Source of the DNA: an uncultured bacterium
GTDB lineage: Bacteria > Verrucomicrobiota > Lentisphaeria > Victivallales > UBA1829
Direction: 5' to 3'
DNA length: 64,000 bases
Assembly: GCA_900548385.1 (NCBI GenBank)
Contig: URKJ01000021.1
Location: forward strand, 1-64,000
A program made the translations under genes and the position numbers. Shown here in pieces: positions 17,138-25,400 of this stretch. The notes under the pieces are model-generated. The model saw nothing but the letters and a program-made list of their open reading frames with translations, was not told the DNA's origin and searched no databases. Position 1 is the first letter of the stretch. Each line of letters begins with the position of its first letter.

Positions 17138-17820
17138 AGTTGGCCGATATGATCAAAAAAGGTGAAGGCGGACAGACGATTCTCTTTGTTCTGACCGGAT
17201 ATCTGCTGACCTGGCTGTGGTTTATCTTTCTTTCGGCGGAAATCCATTATTCCTTGGAGAATGGGGTGTCGTGGATTTTTTCCCTGTTGGGAGTTTGGTT
17301 CGGCGGAATTGCCGCTCTTTTTGCCGGATTGCTTCTGCCGTGTCTTTGTTTCTGGTTCAAATTCTATCGTTGGAAACTCGCGTGGGCATTGATGATCTTA
17401 GTATTTGCCGGAGGTATTTTGCTCGTTGCGTTGCGGGAAAATCAGCCGGAACGTATTTTCAGAAATCGTTTCGGTCACTTGGCGCGAGGCGTCCAACTTG
17501 AAGCAATGACGGTTTCGCCCGCCTATGCAAACAGTTATGAGGTATATAAACTCTCCGGCGACACCGAGAAAATTCAATCCGCGCTGAGACGGCTTTTCCA
17601 GGGAGAAGAACGGGATTTGTTATTGGAGCTCCGGCATCTGCCGGAATTTATGCGCCCGTCCGGACTTCCGGAAAAAGCGGTCGGCTGGAACTATTCCATT
17701 TACGTTTGGACATGGACGGACGGTCCATATCTTTATATCCGGTTCAATACTTGGAAATACCACGCGCTCAATCAATGGGAGCAAATGCTCCGCGAGACAA
17801 CCCCGGAGGCGAAGAAATGA
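17134..17820 (+). CDS. Membrane protein with extracytoplasmic domain
   Basis: 228 residues, ATGA overlap with the gene before. Membrane segments at about 17-37, 47-72 and 82-98, then a soluble domain of ~125 residues (EAMTVSPAYANSYEVYKLSG, a helical pair, and aromatic strands YSIYVWTWTDGPYLYIRFNT). No family recognised. The tail PEAKK again supplies the downstream ribosome binding site. Function unknown. Confidence 0.8.
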   Translation: MKLADMIKKGEGGQTILFVLTGYLLTWLWFIFLSAEIHYSLENGVSWIFSLLGVWFGGIAALFAGLLLPCLCFWFKFYRWKLAWALMILVFAGGILLVALRENQPERIFRNRFGHLARGVQLEAMTVSPAYANSYEVYKLSGDTEKIQSALRRLFQGEERDLLLELRHLPEFMRPSGLPEKAVGWNYSIYVWTWTDGPYLYIRFNTWKYHALNQWEQMLRETTPEAKK

Positions 17821-19175
17821 AGATTACTAAAACGACAGGACGTATAGAATTCGGCTCCATTGCCGTTTCACCGGAAACACTGGCGGAGGAAGTTCAATCC
17901 CGATACCATGATATGATTCTGCAAATCAATGGCGCTGTTCCGGACGAAAAAATCGTTTTGCAGAACGACGCATACTGGGTTCGGTTGAATTTCAACGATG
18001 ACAAACTCGTACAAATTGATTTCACTCAGGTTTGGGACGGAAAACCGACCGATGACTATGATGATGTATGGGAGTTGCTCCTTTTTATGCTAGATGATTA
18101 TGGAAAACAACCGGGCGCTCCATATTGGGAAATGTTGAACTTTTCCGGTGGCGGTCCACAAGAACCTCCGATTGGCGGTGTGAGCTTCAAACGGATTGAG
18201 AATCCCAAGCCCCTGAATTCATTTCAGCAGTTATTAAATCTCTGTTCGGTTACTCCGGGAAGCGGAAATGCCGTGTGGGTATCTTGCTTGCTCCAGCTTT
18301 ATGCGGCGGGCGGCAATCTGAATGCGGATGCCATCACTGCGGAAAAACATTTGAATGAATTCGTTCCGCAATGGTATGAGAAACAAAACAAACCGGACGA
18401 AGATAACAACGAATTGCAGGAAGACCGAATGGCTCTTTCCGTTCAGTGGCTGGGCGCGGATGGATCGGCCGTCTGGGAGTTGCTGAAACCGCGTGGCGAT
18501 TGGACTTTCCGGGAGCTGGTGAAAAAGTTTCTGGACGCGCTGGATTCCCCGCAGGCATTGGATAATCTGAAAAAAGGTTCGTCCTTGAAAGAATTTTTGA
18601 AAGTAACGCCGCTTGTCATTGTCGTGGGCTCGGCGACCGGCATCGGTTATACATGGTTTAACCATATTCATTTTGAATGGCCGTTTTTCATTTTGTTTCT
18701 GCTCGTAATATATGGCGTTTTTGCCGCGTCATGGGGACTTTGTTATCTCTGCGAACACAGTAAAACGGGACGCGGGACAAAGAAAACTTGGAATCCGGCG
18801 GAGTTGATTCTGTCGCGTTTGTTTGATTGTCATTGGGGATACGCAGAGGGAAAATTCGGAAAAATCCGCAATCTTGACGGAAAGTTGTTGTTGGAACTTT
18901 CTCCCGACAATCTTTTGGAGGTTCGTGGAAGAAATGAGGATTTCGGCGGGTTTTCATTATTTATCCTGAAATGCCTGATTCGAAACGGGACGGGGCAACC
19001 CAAACGGGTTGAAATCGACAATCGGTATATCAATCCCACCGTTATGGACTTTTTCCTGTTTCTGGATGGATTTGACCATTCGACATATCAGGAGATTGTA
19101 AACGGGCCAGTAAATGCTGGAGCCTTGCTGTGGAAACGCCCGGATGACGACAACGAACCGGAGGCGAAGAAATGA
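17817..19175 (+). CDS. Membrane protein sharing an N-terminal domain with the NlpC/P60 gene
   Basis: 452 residues from ATG 17817, which overlaps the TGA of the previous gene; a start 111 nt earlier would be an overlap artefact. The first ~125 residues (FGSIAVSPETLAEEVQSRYH, YWVRLNFNDDKLVQIDFTQV, IGGVSFKRIENPKP) align by eye with the N-terminus of the gene at 20323. A helical middle is followed by two membrane segments near 270-310 and a soluble C-terminus of ~140 residues. Ends NEPEAKK. Function unknown; the shared domain may be a common docking or recognition module. Confidence 0.8.
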   Translation: MKITKTTGRIEFGSIAVSPETLAEEVQSRYHDMILQINGAVPDEKIVLQNDAYWVRLNFNDDKLVQIDFTQVWDGKPTDDYDDVWELLLFMLDDYGKQPGAPYWEMLNFSGGGPQEPPIGGVSFKRIENPKPLNSFQQLLNLCSVTPGSGNAVWVSCLLQLYAAGGNLNADAITAEKHLNEFVPQWYEKQNKPDEDNNELQEDRMALSVQWLGADGSAVWELLKPRGDWTFRELVKKFLDALDSPQALDNLKKGSSLKEFLKVTPLVIVVGSATGIGYTWFNHIHFEWPFFILFLLVIYGVFAASWGLCYLCEHSKTGRGTKKTWNPAELILSRLFDCHWGYAEGKFGKIRNLDGKLLLELSPDNLLEVRGRNEDFGGFSLFILKCLIRNGTGQPKRVEIDNRYINPTVMDFFLFLDGFDHSTYQEIVNGPVNAGALLWKRPDDDNEPEAKK

Positions 19176-20326
19176 ACCTTTCTGATCTGTATGCGATTTG
19201 CTGTCTGCTGGTCTGGGGCGGCACGATTGGATTTGCCGTGGCAATGCTTTGTCAGGGAAAGTCGAACCATAGCACAGACAAAACGTTTCCAAGCGGAGCA
19301 TTTTTAGCTGCGTTGATTGTCGGAATTCTATTGCAAATGATTCTACAGGTCGGGAATCCCAACTATCTATCCTATTTCTTGTGGTTTTTCGCATCGCTTC
19401 TCGCCGTAACCGGACTAATAACCCGTCGATTTCGAATGCAGAGAGCCGGAACCATTTTCATCACCGTTGGAACGATATTTTTATACTTCTTTTTCACGAA
19501 TAGCGGTTATACGTCGGGAAGCGATGGCAGACTGAAGGCTCAATTGATTTTATTTACTAATACATTGGCGGACACGGCTAAAAAGGATAAAAATATCTAT
19601 CCGACCGGAATTTTGAATGACCGTCATCCGGCTTTGACGGCAAATGTTGAATTGGCGGAAGCGATGAAGAATCTCACCCGGATTCCGCTGTGGCACACCG
19701 CATTCACTGATTTGTATAAAAATGCGCCGTTGCCGCTTTTTGAGTTCCAAGCCGGAACGATTGCCGATAATCAGGAAGCGTTGTTGAAACACGCCCGACA
19801 GGAACACAAGGGCGGCAACGCCATGCGCCCGGTGCGGCGGATGCTTTACAGAATCAGCCGATATGCTATTCCGATAACGGTTATTTTGGGGTTATTGATG
19901 ATTGGAGCGATTTTGTTGCGTAAGCGGCGAAAATACCGGCGAAAATACCGCAAAGAATTTCTCCGCCGTCCCCGTCTGGATGATGAAGAATATTTACATG
20001 AAGGCAATTTTGCGTCCGATTCTGTTGATGCGAAAATCGCTTTGGCTTTACGACAAATCATTGCCGAAAAAGCCAAGATTCCGCCTGATGTTATTACTCT
20101 TGATTTGTTGTGGCATGATATTTACAGCCTGCCGCATATTGATGAACTAACTTTTGATGCTGTTGGTATTATTATGGAATTAGAGGCAAAACTTCAAATT
20201 TCCATCTCTGATGAAAGTCTTGAACGTTGCGTTTTTGATCCATCGCTTGCGGCATACGCAAAAGAGAAAACCTTGTTCGACTTTGTTAATGTACTTGCAA
20301 AGGCAATAACGGAGGCGAAGAAATGA
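19172..20326 (+). CDS. Fusion of two array cassettes: membrane protein plus acyl-carrier-like protein
   Basis: 384 residues, ATGA overlap with the gene before. Residues 1-217: three to four membrane segments, then a soluble part. At residue 218 (ATG 19823) the sequence KGGNA-MRPVRRMLYR looks like a lost gene boundary: the gene at 11338 ends in GKGGNA followed by ATGA. Residues 218-384 have one membrane segment (about 228-248), an Arg/Lys-rich stretch and an acyl-carrier-like domain (ALALRQIIAEKAKIPPDVIT, LDLLWHDI, IIMELEAKLQISISDE) homologous to that of the gene at 15114. Read-through fusion is the simplest explanation. Ends ITEAKK. Confidence 0.8.
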   Translation: MNLSDLYAICCLLVWGGTIGFAVAMLCQGKSNHSTDKTFPSGAFLAALIVGILLQMILQVGNPNYLSYFLWFFASLLAVTGLITRRFRMQRAGTIFITVGTIFLYFFFTNSGYTSGSDGRLKAQLILFTNTLADTAKKDKNIYPTGILNDRHPALTANVELAEAMKNLTRIPLWHTAFTDLYKNAPLPLFEFQAGTIADNQEALLKHARQEHKGGNAMRPVRRMLYRISRYAIPITVILGLLMIGAILLRKRRKYRRKYRKEFLRRPRLDDEEYLHEGNFASDSVDAKIALALRQIIAEKAKIPPDVITLDLLWHDIYSLPHIDELTFDAVGIIMELEAKLQISISDESLERCVFDPSLAAYAKEKTLFDFVNVLAKAITEAKK

Positions 20327-21936
20327 TGAATCCATCGATATCGGATGATTTCATTTCCGCCAATACCAATACTGGCGAAATCTCTGTTGGAACGGTAAAA
20401 ATCTATACCGCTATTCCCCCCGGTGAAGTAAAAAAATCCTTTCGGAAGTTCATCACCGAAACAGGCAGTAATATCCCATGGGAACGGATTTACCTGACCA
20501 TCGGTCAATATTATTTGCATCTGTATTTCAATTCCGGGAAACTGGATTCTCTCACGCTTGGACTATGGAAAGATGAAGTCTATGAATATGATATGGAGAA
20601 AGTGAAAGCGCTTTGTGCCAACCTTTTTGCAGAAGCCGAATATTTCCCGTGGGGAACAGCATATATTGTTAATGGACAATGTCATGATGAACCACCGGGC
20701 ATCTCAATCCACTTTTGCTTGACGAAACCTGATACATCTTCCCCCTCTACGCGAGCTTCCCGAAAGAGTAAATTCAAAATAACTTTTTACAGTCTTCCAC
20801 CGTTACTTCTGCTTCTCGCGTGGCTGTGGCCGGTCAATAACGGCATCACCCGTTGGCTGATTGTTTTCGGCACAATCGGCGTTTTGACTGACATGGTGTT
20901 CATTGCTGACCGACTGTGGCGAAGAAAACGGAAGTCGGTTTATATTTTCCTTCTCGCAGCCGTCGGACTGATTGCCGGACTATTGGTGCCGAGTTTATCT
21001 TCCACGCCGCTGTTTGCCCGTTTGAGAAATCAGTACGTTCAGGAATTAAGATCGTATGAAGGAACCCGCTATCTTTGGGGCGGGGAAAACCGGTTCGGGA
21101 TTGATTGTTCCGGTCTGCCGCGCAAAGCGATGCGGAATGCGCTGGTCATAACCGGGTTGAAAAACGGAAACAGCGATTTCATTTTGTCGGCATTGAAAAA
21201 CTGGTGGTTCGACGCTTCGGCAAAAGCGCTATCCGAGGGGTATCGGAACTGCGTCTATCCGCTGAATGTTTCGGGGACGGTGAAAGACAGTCCGACTTAC
21301 TTTCTGCAGCCCGGCGACCTCGCCATTACCGATGATGGGGTGCATGTGATGATTTATCTATCGCCGAATGAATGGATTTCCGCCGATCCTGAACAAGACA
21401 AAGTTGTGATTGAACATCCGTCCGAATCGAAAAATCCATGGTTCACCCGCCCGGTGCATTTTTTCCGTTTTCGCCTGTTCCAAAATGCGGAAATCCGTTC
21501 GGGAGCAAGAACGGAAAGTATGAGAACAGCGTGGCAAAATTTTTTGAAAGGCTCTCAAACCGGATGCTGTCTTTCCACACCGGATACCTATGCGAAAAAT
21601 CCCCATTGGAATGTTTTTGTCAGTTGCGGACACGATTATACTCTTTCTTTTCTCGCGGAACGCTTGGATTCCAAGACCGCGACCGGGCAATATTTTTGCG
21701 GTTGGCCGAAAATGAACGAAGGAGAAGTCGCCTTGGTTTGTCTGGAGCGGATTTCTGGTAAATCCATTTTAAAATATTCCGGCAATCGTTCAACACTGAA
21801 AAAAATCATCGCGAATGCTGACGGTCTTGCCGCACCATATTTTTATGTTGTATCAGAAATACTTAAAAATCCCGAGGCGCTTGACCCCGTCCGGGACTAT
21901 CTGCTTGAGTCGGAAAAATCGGAGGTGAAGAAATGA
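20323..21936 (+). CDS. Membrane-anchored NlpC/P60 cysteine hydrolase
   Basis: 537 residues, ATGATG start overlapping the previous TGA. Residues 1-135 match the N-terminal domain of the gene at 17817. Three membrane segments lie at about 155-226. An NlpC/P60 core follows: RYLWGGENRFGIDCSGL with catalytic Cys262, and PGDLAI...GVHVMIYL with His341; ISADPEQ may supply the third residue. Such enzymes cut gamma-D-Glu-diamino acid bonds in peptidoglycan or act as amidases or acyltransferases. An extra ~110 residues separate the Cys and His blocks, longer than in the classical family. The last ~150 residues are a separate unknown domain. The only obvious enzyme of the rightward array besides NADAR and the ATPase. 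Confidence 0.85.
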   Translation: MMNPSISDDFISANTNTGEISVGTVKIYTAIPPGEVKKSFRKFITETGSNIPWERIYLTIGQYYLHLYFNSGKLDSLTLGLWKDEVYEYDMEKVKALCANLFAEAEYFPWGTAYIVNGQCHDEPPGISIHFCLTKPDTSSPSTRASRKSKFKITFYSLPPLLLLLAWLWPVNNGITRWLIVFGTIGVLTDMVFIADRLWRRKRKSVYIFLLAAVGLIAGLLVPSLSSTPLFARLRNQYVQELRSYEGTRYLWGGENRFGIDCSGLPRKAMRNALVITGLKNGNSDFILSALKNWWFDASAKALSEGYRNCVYPLNVSGTVKDSPTYFLQPGDLAITDDGVHVMIYLSPNEWISADPEQDKVVIEHPSESKNPWFTRPVHFFRFRLFQNAEIRSGARTESMRTAWQNFLKGSQTGCCLSTPDTYAKNPHWNVFVSCGHDYTLSFLAERLDSKTATGQYFCGWPKMNEGEVALVCLERISGKSILKYSGNRSTLKKIIANADGLAAPYFYVVSEILKNPEALDPVRDYLLESEKSEVKK

Positions 21937-22415
21937 CCGATATCAACGGCAACGATAATTTTTGTTTTAGAGCACTCATTCCGCGCCTTTCCTCGCTCCG
22001 GGAGCTGGTCGAGTTCATCTTATGTCGTTCGCGGGAGAGTTATGTGCGGCCGAGTATGTACGGCTTGATTCCTTCCGGCTACCGCGCGTTTCTTGGCGCA
22101 CAACTGCTTTGTTTGGAGCGATGTGTCAAAAACGCCATGTCGGACTATCCGCTCAATTCGCTCGGAGAATTTTCAGCCGTCGCCTTTCGGGACTTTGACG
22201 ATATCATCGGCAAACACCGTGAGTTGTTGACGCGGTTTGAAGATGTCTGTCCATCATCGAATCTGCCGCCGATAGCGGCGGAACGGTTGGCCGATGTGCT
22301 TTTGAATGCTTTGCGGGAAGCCTACGCTCATCCGGAATGGTATGTCGCGCCGACATCTATGAAACAAGACCCGTGCCGAATGTTTGCCGAACTTACCGTT
22401 TCATCTCTTTTGTGA
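21933..22415 (+). CDS. Hypothetical protein, probable 5' part of a split gene
   Basis: 160 residues, ATG overlapping the previous TGA behind GGAGGTGAAGAA. Soluble and helical (RLSSLRELVEFILCRSRESY, ADVLLNALREAYAHPEW). It stops 32 nt inside the following frame. The next frame, one base on, continues with equally protein-like sequence and lacks its own ribosome binding site, so the two were probably one ~340-residue protein. Unlike its neighbours this stop carries no GGAGGCGAAGAA tail, while the end of the next frame does. Function unknown. Confidence 0.65.
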   Translation: MTDINGNDNFCFRALIPRLSSLRELVEFILCRSRESYVRPSMYGLIPSGYRAFLGAQLLCLERCVKNAMSDYPLNSLGEFSAVAFRDFDDIIGKHRELLTRFEDVCPSSNLPPIAAERLADVLLNALREAYAHPEWYVAPTSMKQDPCRMFAELTVSSLL

Positions 22416-22962
22416 AGAAATCCTTGAAGTGTGGGATGCTTTGCATGACAATTTTGCGGAATATGCCGGATGGAGCATGAATTTTGTTTTTCTGCCGTTT
22501 GGAAACTCACGGGATGAAAGGTTGTCTTTTGCCGATCCGGTGTTGACTTTGACGGAAAACTTTGCCGCCGTCATCGCCTCCATAGAGAATCGAATCGCCG
22601 GAATATCGGCATATTATGCGTGGCGCAAGCAACGCCGGAAACCAATTCTGATTTCCGGAACATGGCAGGCAAAAAGCGAGTTTTCTTATTGGAATTGCGC
22701 TGAATTGTCTTTTTCCGAAAAAGCGGAAGTAACGCTGACGTGCGGCAAGAACCGCCATGAATCGGATTCCCTCTCCGGGAGTTATATTTTCACCGACGAT
22801 ACCAGCATTCGCACTTCGCTTTTTCTGAACGAGGATGGCCGGCGTGTTAGGCTCCTGCATTCGGAAGGAATGCAGTTGATTTTGCAGCATTCGCCCCGAT
22901 GCATTTCTTTGCATGCTCTTAACGGCCAGATTATTAAGTTTTATCCGGAGGCGAAACCATGA
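22384..22962 (+). pseudogene. Probable 3' part of the split gene
   Basis: Frame +1 to the preceding gene, open from 22363 to the TGA at 22962. Protein-like from FHLFCEEILEVWDALHDNF onward: helical, then a beta-rich C-terminal ~100 residues (EVTLTCGKNRHESDSLSGSY, VRLLHSEGMQLILQ). Starts available are TTG 22384 or GTG 22426, neither with a ribosome site. The end has the array tail CCGGAGGCGAAACCATGA. One extra base between 22363 and 22415 would explain the break. A sequencing error, a real frameshift mutation or programmed slippage are all possible; no classical slippery heptamer was seen. Confidence 0.6.
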
Positions 22963-23030
22963 CCGCCCTTGCAAGACGCATGATAAAATGCTATTGTTAC
23001 AACACAAACACAAAGGAGCAATACCAATGA
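22959..23030 (+). CDS. Micro-ORF bridging two array genes (23 aa)
   Basis: ATG overlaps the TGA of the split gene (ATGA) behind CCGGAGGCGAAACC. After 23 codons its own TGA overlaps the ATG of the DUF1963 gene (ATGA). Its codons AAG GAG provide the ribosome binding site for that gene. The peptide begins MTALARRMIKCYCYNTNTKE. Both ends use the coupling found between full-length genes. Confidence 0.45.
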   Translation: MTALARRMIKCYCYNTNTKEQYQ

Positions 23031-23962
23031 GCATAACGGATTTTTTCAAAAGATTGTTCCCTCAGCAAAAAACGACATTGCCGCCTCGTCCGGAATTTAT
23101 TGAGTCAATCCGGCAGGGACTGCAGGATGGTTCTCTTCACATCCGGGCAGTATACGGAATCGCCATTGATCGGGATACTCGTCCAAGCGGCTATGACGAT
23201 AAACGACTTCTTGAATTGTACTGGTCAATCAGAAAAGGTCGCGAACCCGAAGAGGAATTGATTCGCATCATCAAACAGGCCGATCGGGACTTCTGGAACA
23301 AACTGAAAGCCGAAAGCCGGAAAAACAAACAAAACAAACCGAAGAAATCCCGTCCGGCCATTCGTTTGAGAAAAAAACAGGAACGTCAAAAAAGCAAACT
23401 CGGTGGAAATCCGAATCTTCCGGATTCCATCGCATGGCCGGTGAACCCTCAGGGGATTCCATTGGATTTTCTCGCACAGATTTATTGTCCGGATTTACCC
23501 GGAGGACTTGGTCTTCCGGATACGGGAACACTCTTTTTCTTCTATGACGCGGAAGAGATGCCATGGGAGGGCGAAGGAGACGAAAAACGTTATCGTGCGG
23601 TCATATATACTTTGGAATCTCTGCCGGAAGCAACGCGAAGCTCCGGCGGACGCCCTCCATTCGGTGAAGTCTTTTTGACCTTTGAGCAGATGGAAACCTT
23701 TCCGCCTGACGATGACAGTTTTGAAGAAAATGACGATAATGATGCTGTGGAATGTGGAGCACACCATCAAATGCTCGGATATCCGGTATATATTCAAGAT
23801 GAAGATATGGCTCCCGGAAAAATTCTATTGCTTCAGCTCGATACCGATGATGATACCGGCTGGATGTGGGGTGATATGGGGATGATTTACTTCTGGATCG
23901 CACCGCAGGAGCTTGATGCCCGCAATTTTGATGACGTACGCCTGATCCTGGAGTGCCATTGA
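23027..23962 (+). CDS. DUF1963 (YwqG-like) protein
   Basis: 311 residues from ATG 23027 (AAGGAGCAATACCA ahead); an upstream extension lies in the micro-ORF region and is rejected. After a helical, basic first ~125 residues, the DUF1963 pattern begins: KLGGNPNLPDSIAWPVNPQG, then IPLDFLAQIYCPDL, LPDTGTLFFFYDAEEMPW, and the end GDMGMIYFWIAPQELDARNF. DUF1963/YwqG proteins are often found with SMI1/KNR4 and other toxin-immunity genes; their biochemical role is not settled. An acidic loop (FPPDDDSFEENDDNDAVECG) is inserted before the last motifs. Soluble, last gene before a 204-nt gap. Confidence 0.9.
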   Translation: MSITDFFKRLFPQQKTTLPPRPEFIESIRQGLQDGSLHIRAVYGIAIDRDTRPSGYDDKRLLELYWSIRKGREPEEELIRIIKQADRDFWNKLKAESRKNKQNKPKKSRPAIRLRKKQERQKSKLGGNPNLPDSIAWPVNPQGIPLDFLAQIYCPDLPGGLGLPDTGTLFFFYDAEEMPWEGEGDEKRYRAVIYTLESLPEATRSSGGRPPFGEVFLTFEQMETFPPDDDSFEENDDNDAVECGAHHQMLGYPVYIQDEDMAPGKILLLQLDTDDDTGWMWGDMGMIYFWIAPQELDARNFDDVRLILECH

Positions 23963-24046
23963 AACCTGATGATAACAGAGAGGCGCAAAGGAAATTGCGA
24001 ACAAGGGAAAATCGGCATAAGTTTCAACGCAACTGAAATGGAATAA

Positions 24047-24090
24047 ATTATTTGGCAAATCCAAAAATGATTTTGAATTTGCCAAATAAT
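24047..24090. repeat. 14-bp perfect inverted repeat (operator-like)
   Basis: ATTATTTGGCAAAT at 24047-24060 and its exact complement ATTTGCCAAATAAT at 24077-24090, 16 nt apart. The right arm ends 3 nt before the -35 box of the promoter that drives the ATPase gene. Without a following T-run it is not a typical terminator; a repressor-binding site or recombination site is more likely. Confidence 0.75.
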
Positions 24091-24093
24091 GGT

Positions 24094-24122
24094 TTGAAAA
24101 ATATTTTCGCACATGTTATATT
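24094..24122 (+). promoter_or_regulatory. Promoter of the AAA/DUF4143 ATPase gene
   Basis: TTGAAA (24094-24099), a 17-nt spacer, TATATT (24117-24122): a strong sigma-70 promoter. It lies 45 nt ahead of the ATG and directly beside the perfect inverted repeat. It is the only clear promoter inside the rightward array. Confidence 0.75.
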
Positions 24123-24166
24123 GGAGATGAAGAGTTCCCAAAATATAGGCAGAGGTTCAAGATATT

Positions 24167-25390
24167 ATGTATATCAAACGAAATTTAACCGAGGCATTTT
24201 CCGCGGCCAATGATTATTTTCCCGTTCTGCTGCTGACCGGTCCCCGACAGGTCGGAAAAAGCACATTTTTAACGCATATCGCTGAACCGAATCGCAAATA
24301 TATCACGCTTGATGATATCAATTTGAGGATGCAGGCACAGGAGGATCCGCAACTTTTTTTGAGGAATAATCCGCCTCCAGTCATCATTGATGAAATCCAG
24401 TACGCCCCGGAACTCTTCCCCTACATCAAAATTGCGGTGGATGAGGCAAGACGCAGCAATCCTCTTCAGGCAAACGGTCTCTATTGGCTGACGGGAAGTC
24501 AGCAATTCAGCAGGATGAAAAATGTTTCCGAATCCTTAGCCGGACGTGTCGGAGTTTTTCAAATGCACGGACTGTCTTTGCAAGAGCGTATGGAGGTTAA
24601 AAAAGCTCCCTTTTTACCCCCGACCTGCAGTGCAGTTCCGTCGGCGAAGTTTTCGGAAAATGAATTGTATTCTTTGATCTGGCGCGGAAATTATCCGGGG
24701 GCAAAGGATTTTCCGGATGACCGCATCGGTCAATTCTATAATTCTTACATCCAAACTTATCTGGAGCGGGATATCAGTGCGCTGACACAGGTCGCGGACA
24801 AAAATACCTTTTATCGATTTTTGCAGGCAGTGGCCGCTCGTCAGGGACAACCCTTGAAATATGATTCCATTGCGCAGGATGCCGGGATCAGCCAGCCAAC
24901 CGCCAAGCAATGGATAAATCTGTTGGTCGCCTCCGGGATCGTCTATCTGTTGCAACCCTATAGTTCCAATTTGAATAAACGCCTGACCTCAATGCCCAAG
25001 ATTTATATGCTTGATGGCGGGCTGGCGGCGCATTTGTCGCGTTGGAGTTCGGCCGAGGTGTTGCGCGCAGGGAACATGAATGGAGCCTATTTTGAAGCGT
25101 GGTGCATCGCTGAAATCCTGAAAAGTTATTGGAATAACGGCGAAGAACCTCCGGTCTTTCTCTATCGGGACCGCGACAAACATGAAATTGATTTACTGAT
25201 TGAAAAAGACGGCTGTATTTATCCGGTGGAATTTAAGAAAGCCGCCAATATCAAAAAAGATGATATTAAAAATTTTGCCATCCTGCAAAAAGAAAAGCTG
25301 AAAATCGGCATGGGCGCATTGGTTTCGATGTACGAATCCGACATGCTTATCTCGGAGGATTGCCGAAATATTTTTGCCGGATGCCTATAA
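24167..25390 (+). CDS. AAA-type ATPase with DUF4143 domain
   Basis: 407 residues. Walker A GPRQVGKST at 25-33, Walker B VIIDEIQYA at 72-80, and sensor-like LTGSQQFSRMKNVSESLAGR from 108 identify the COG1373/AAA_14 ATPases. The C-terminal DUF4143 (about 190-370) includes YLERDISALTQVADKNTFYR and the nuclease-like core HEIDLLIEKDGCIYPVEFKK, which resembles the D...E.K pattern of PD-(D/E)xK folds. The family is abundant and mobile in Bacteroidota and PVC genomes and its role is unknown. Unlike its neighbours the gene has its own promoter and no start/stop overlap, so it is probably an insertion into the array. Confidence 0.9.
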   Translation: MYIKRNLTEAFSAANDYFPVLLLTGPRQVGKSTFLTHIAEPNRKYITLDDINLRMQAQEDPQLFLRNNPPPVIIDEIQYAPELFPYIKIAVDEARRSNPLQANGLYWLTGSQQFSRMKNVSESLAGRVGVFQMHGLSLQERMEVKKAPFLPPTCSAVPSAKFSENELYSLIWRGNYPGAKDFPDDRIGQFYNSYIQTYLERDISALTQVADKNTFYRFLQAVAARQGQPLKYDSIAQDAGISQPTAKQWINLLVASGIVYLLQPYSSNLNKRLTSMPKIYMLDGGLAAHLSRWSSAEVLRAGNMNGAYFEAWCIAEILKSYWNNGEEPPVFLYRDRDKHEIDLLIEKDGCIYPVEFKKAANIKKDDIKNFAILQKEKLKIGMGALVSMYESDMLISEDCRNIFAGCL

Positions 25391-25400
25391 GGAGGTTGCG

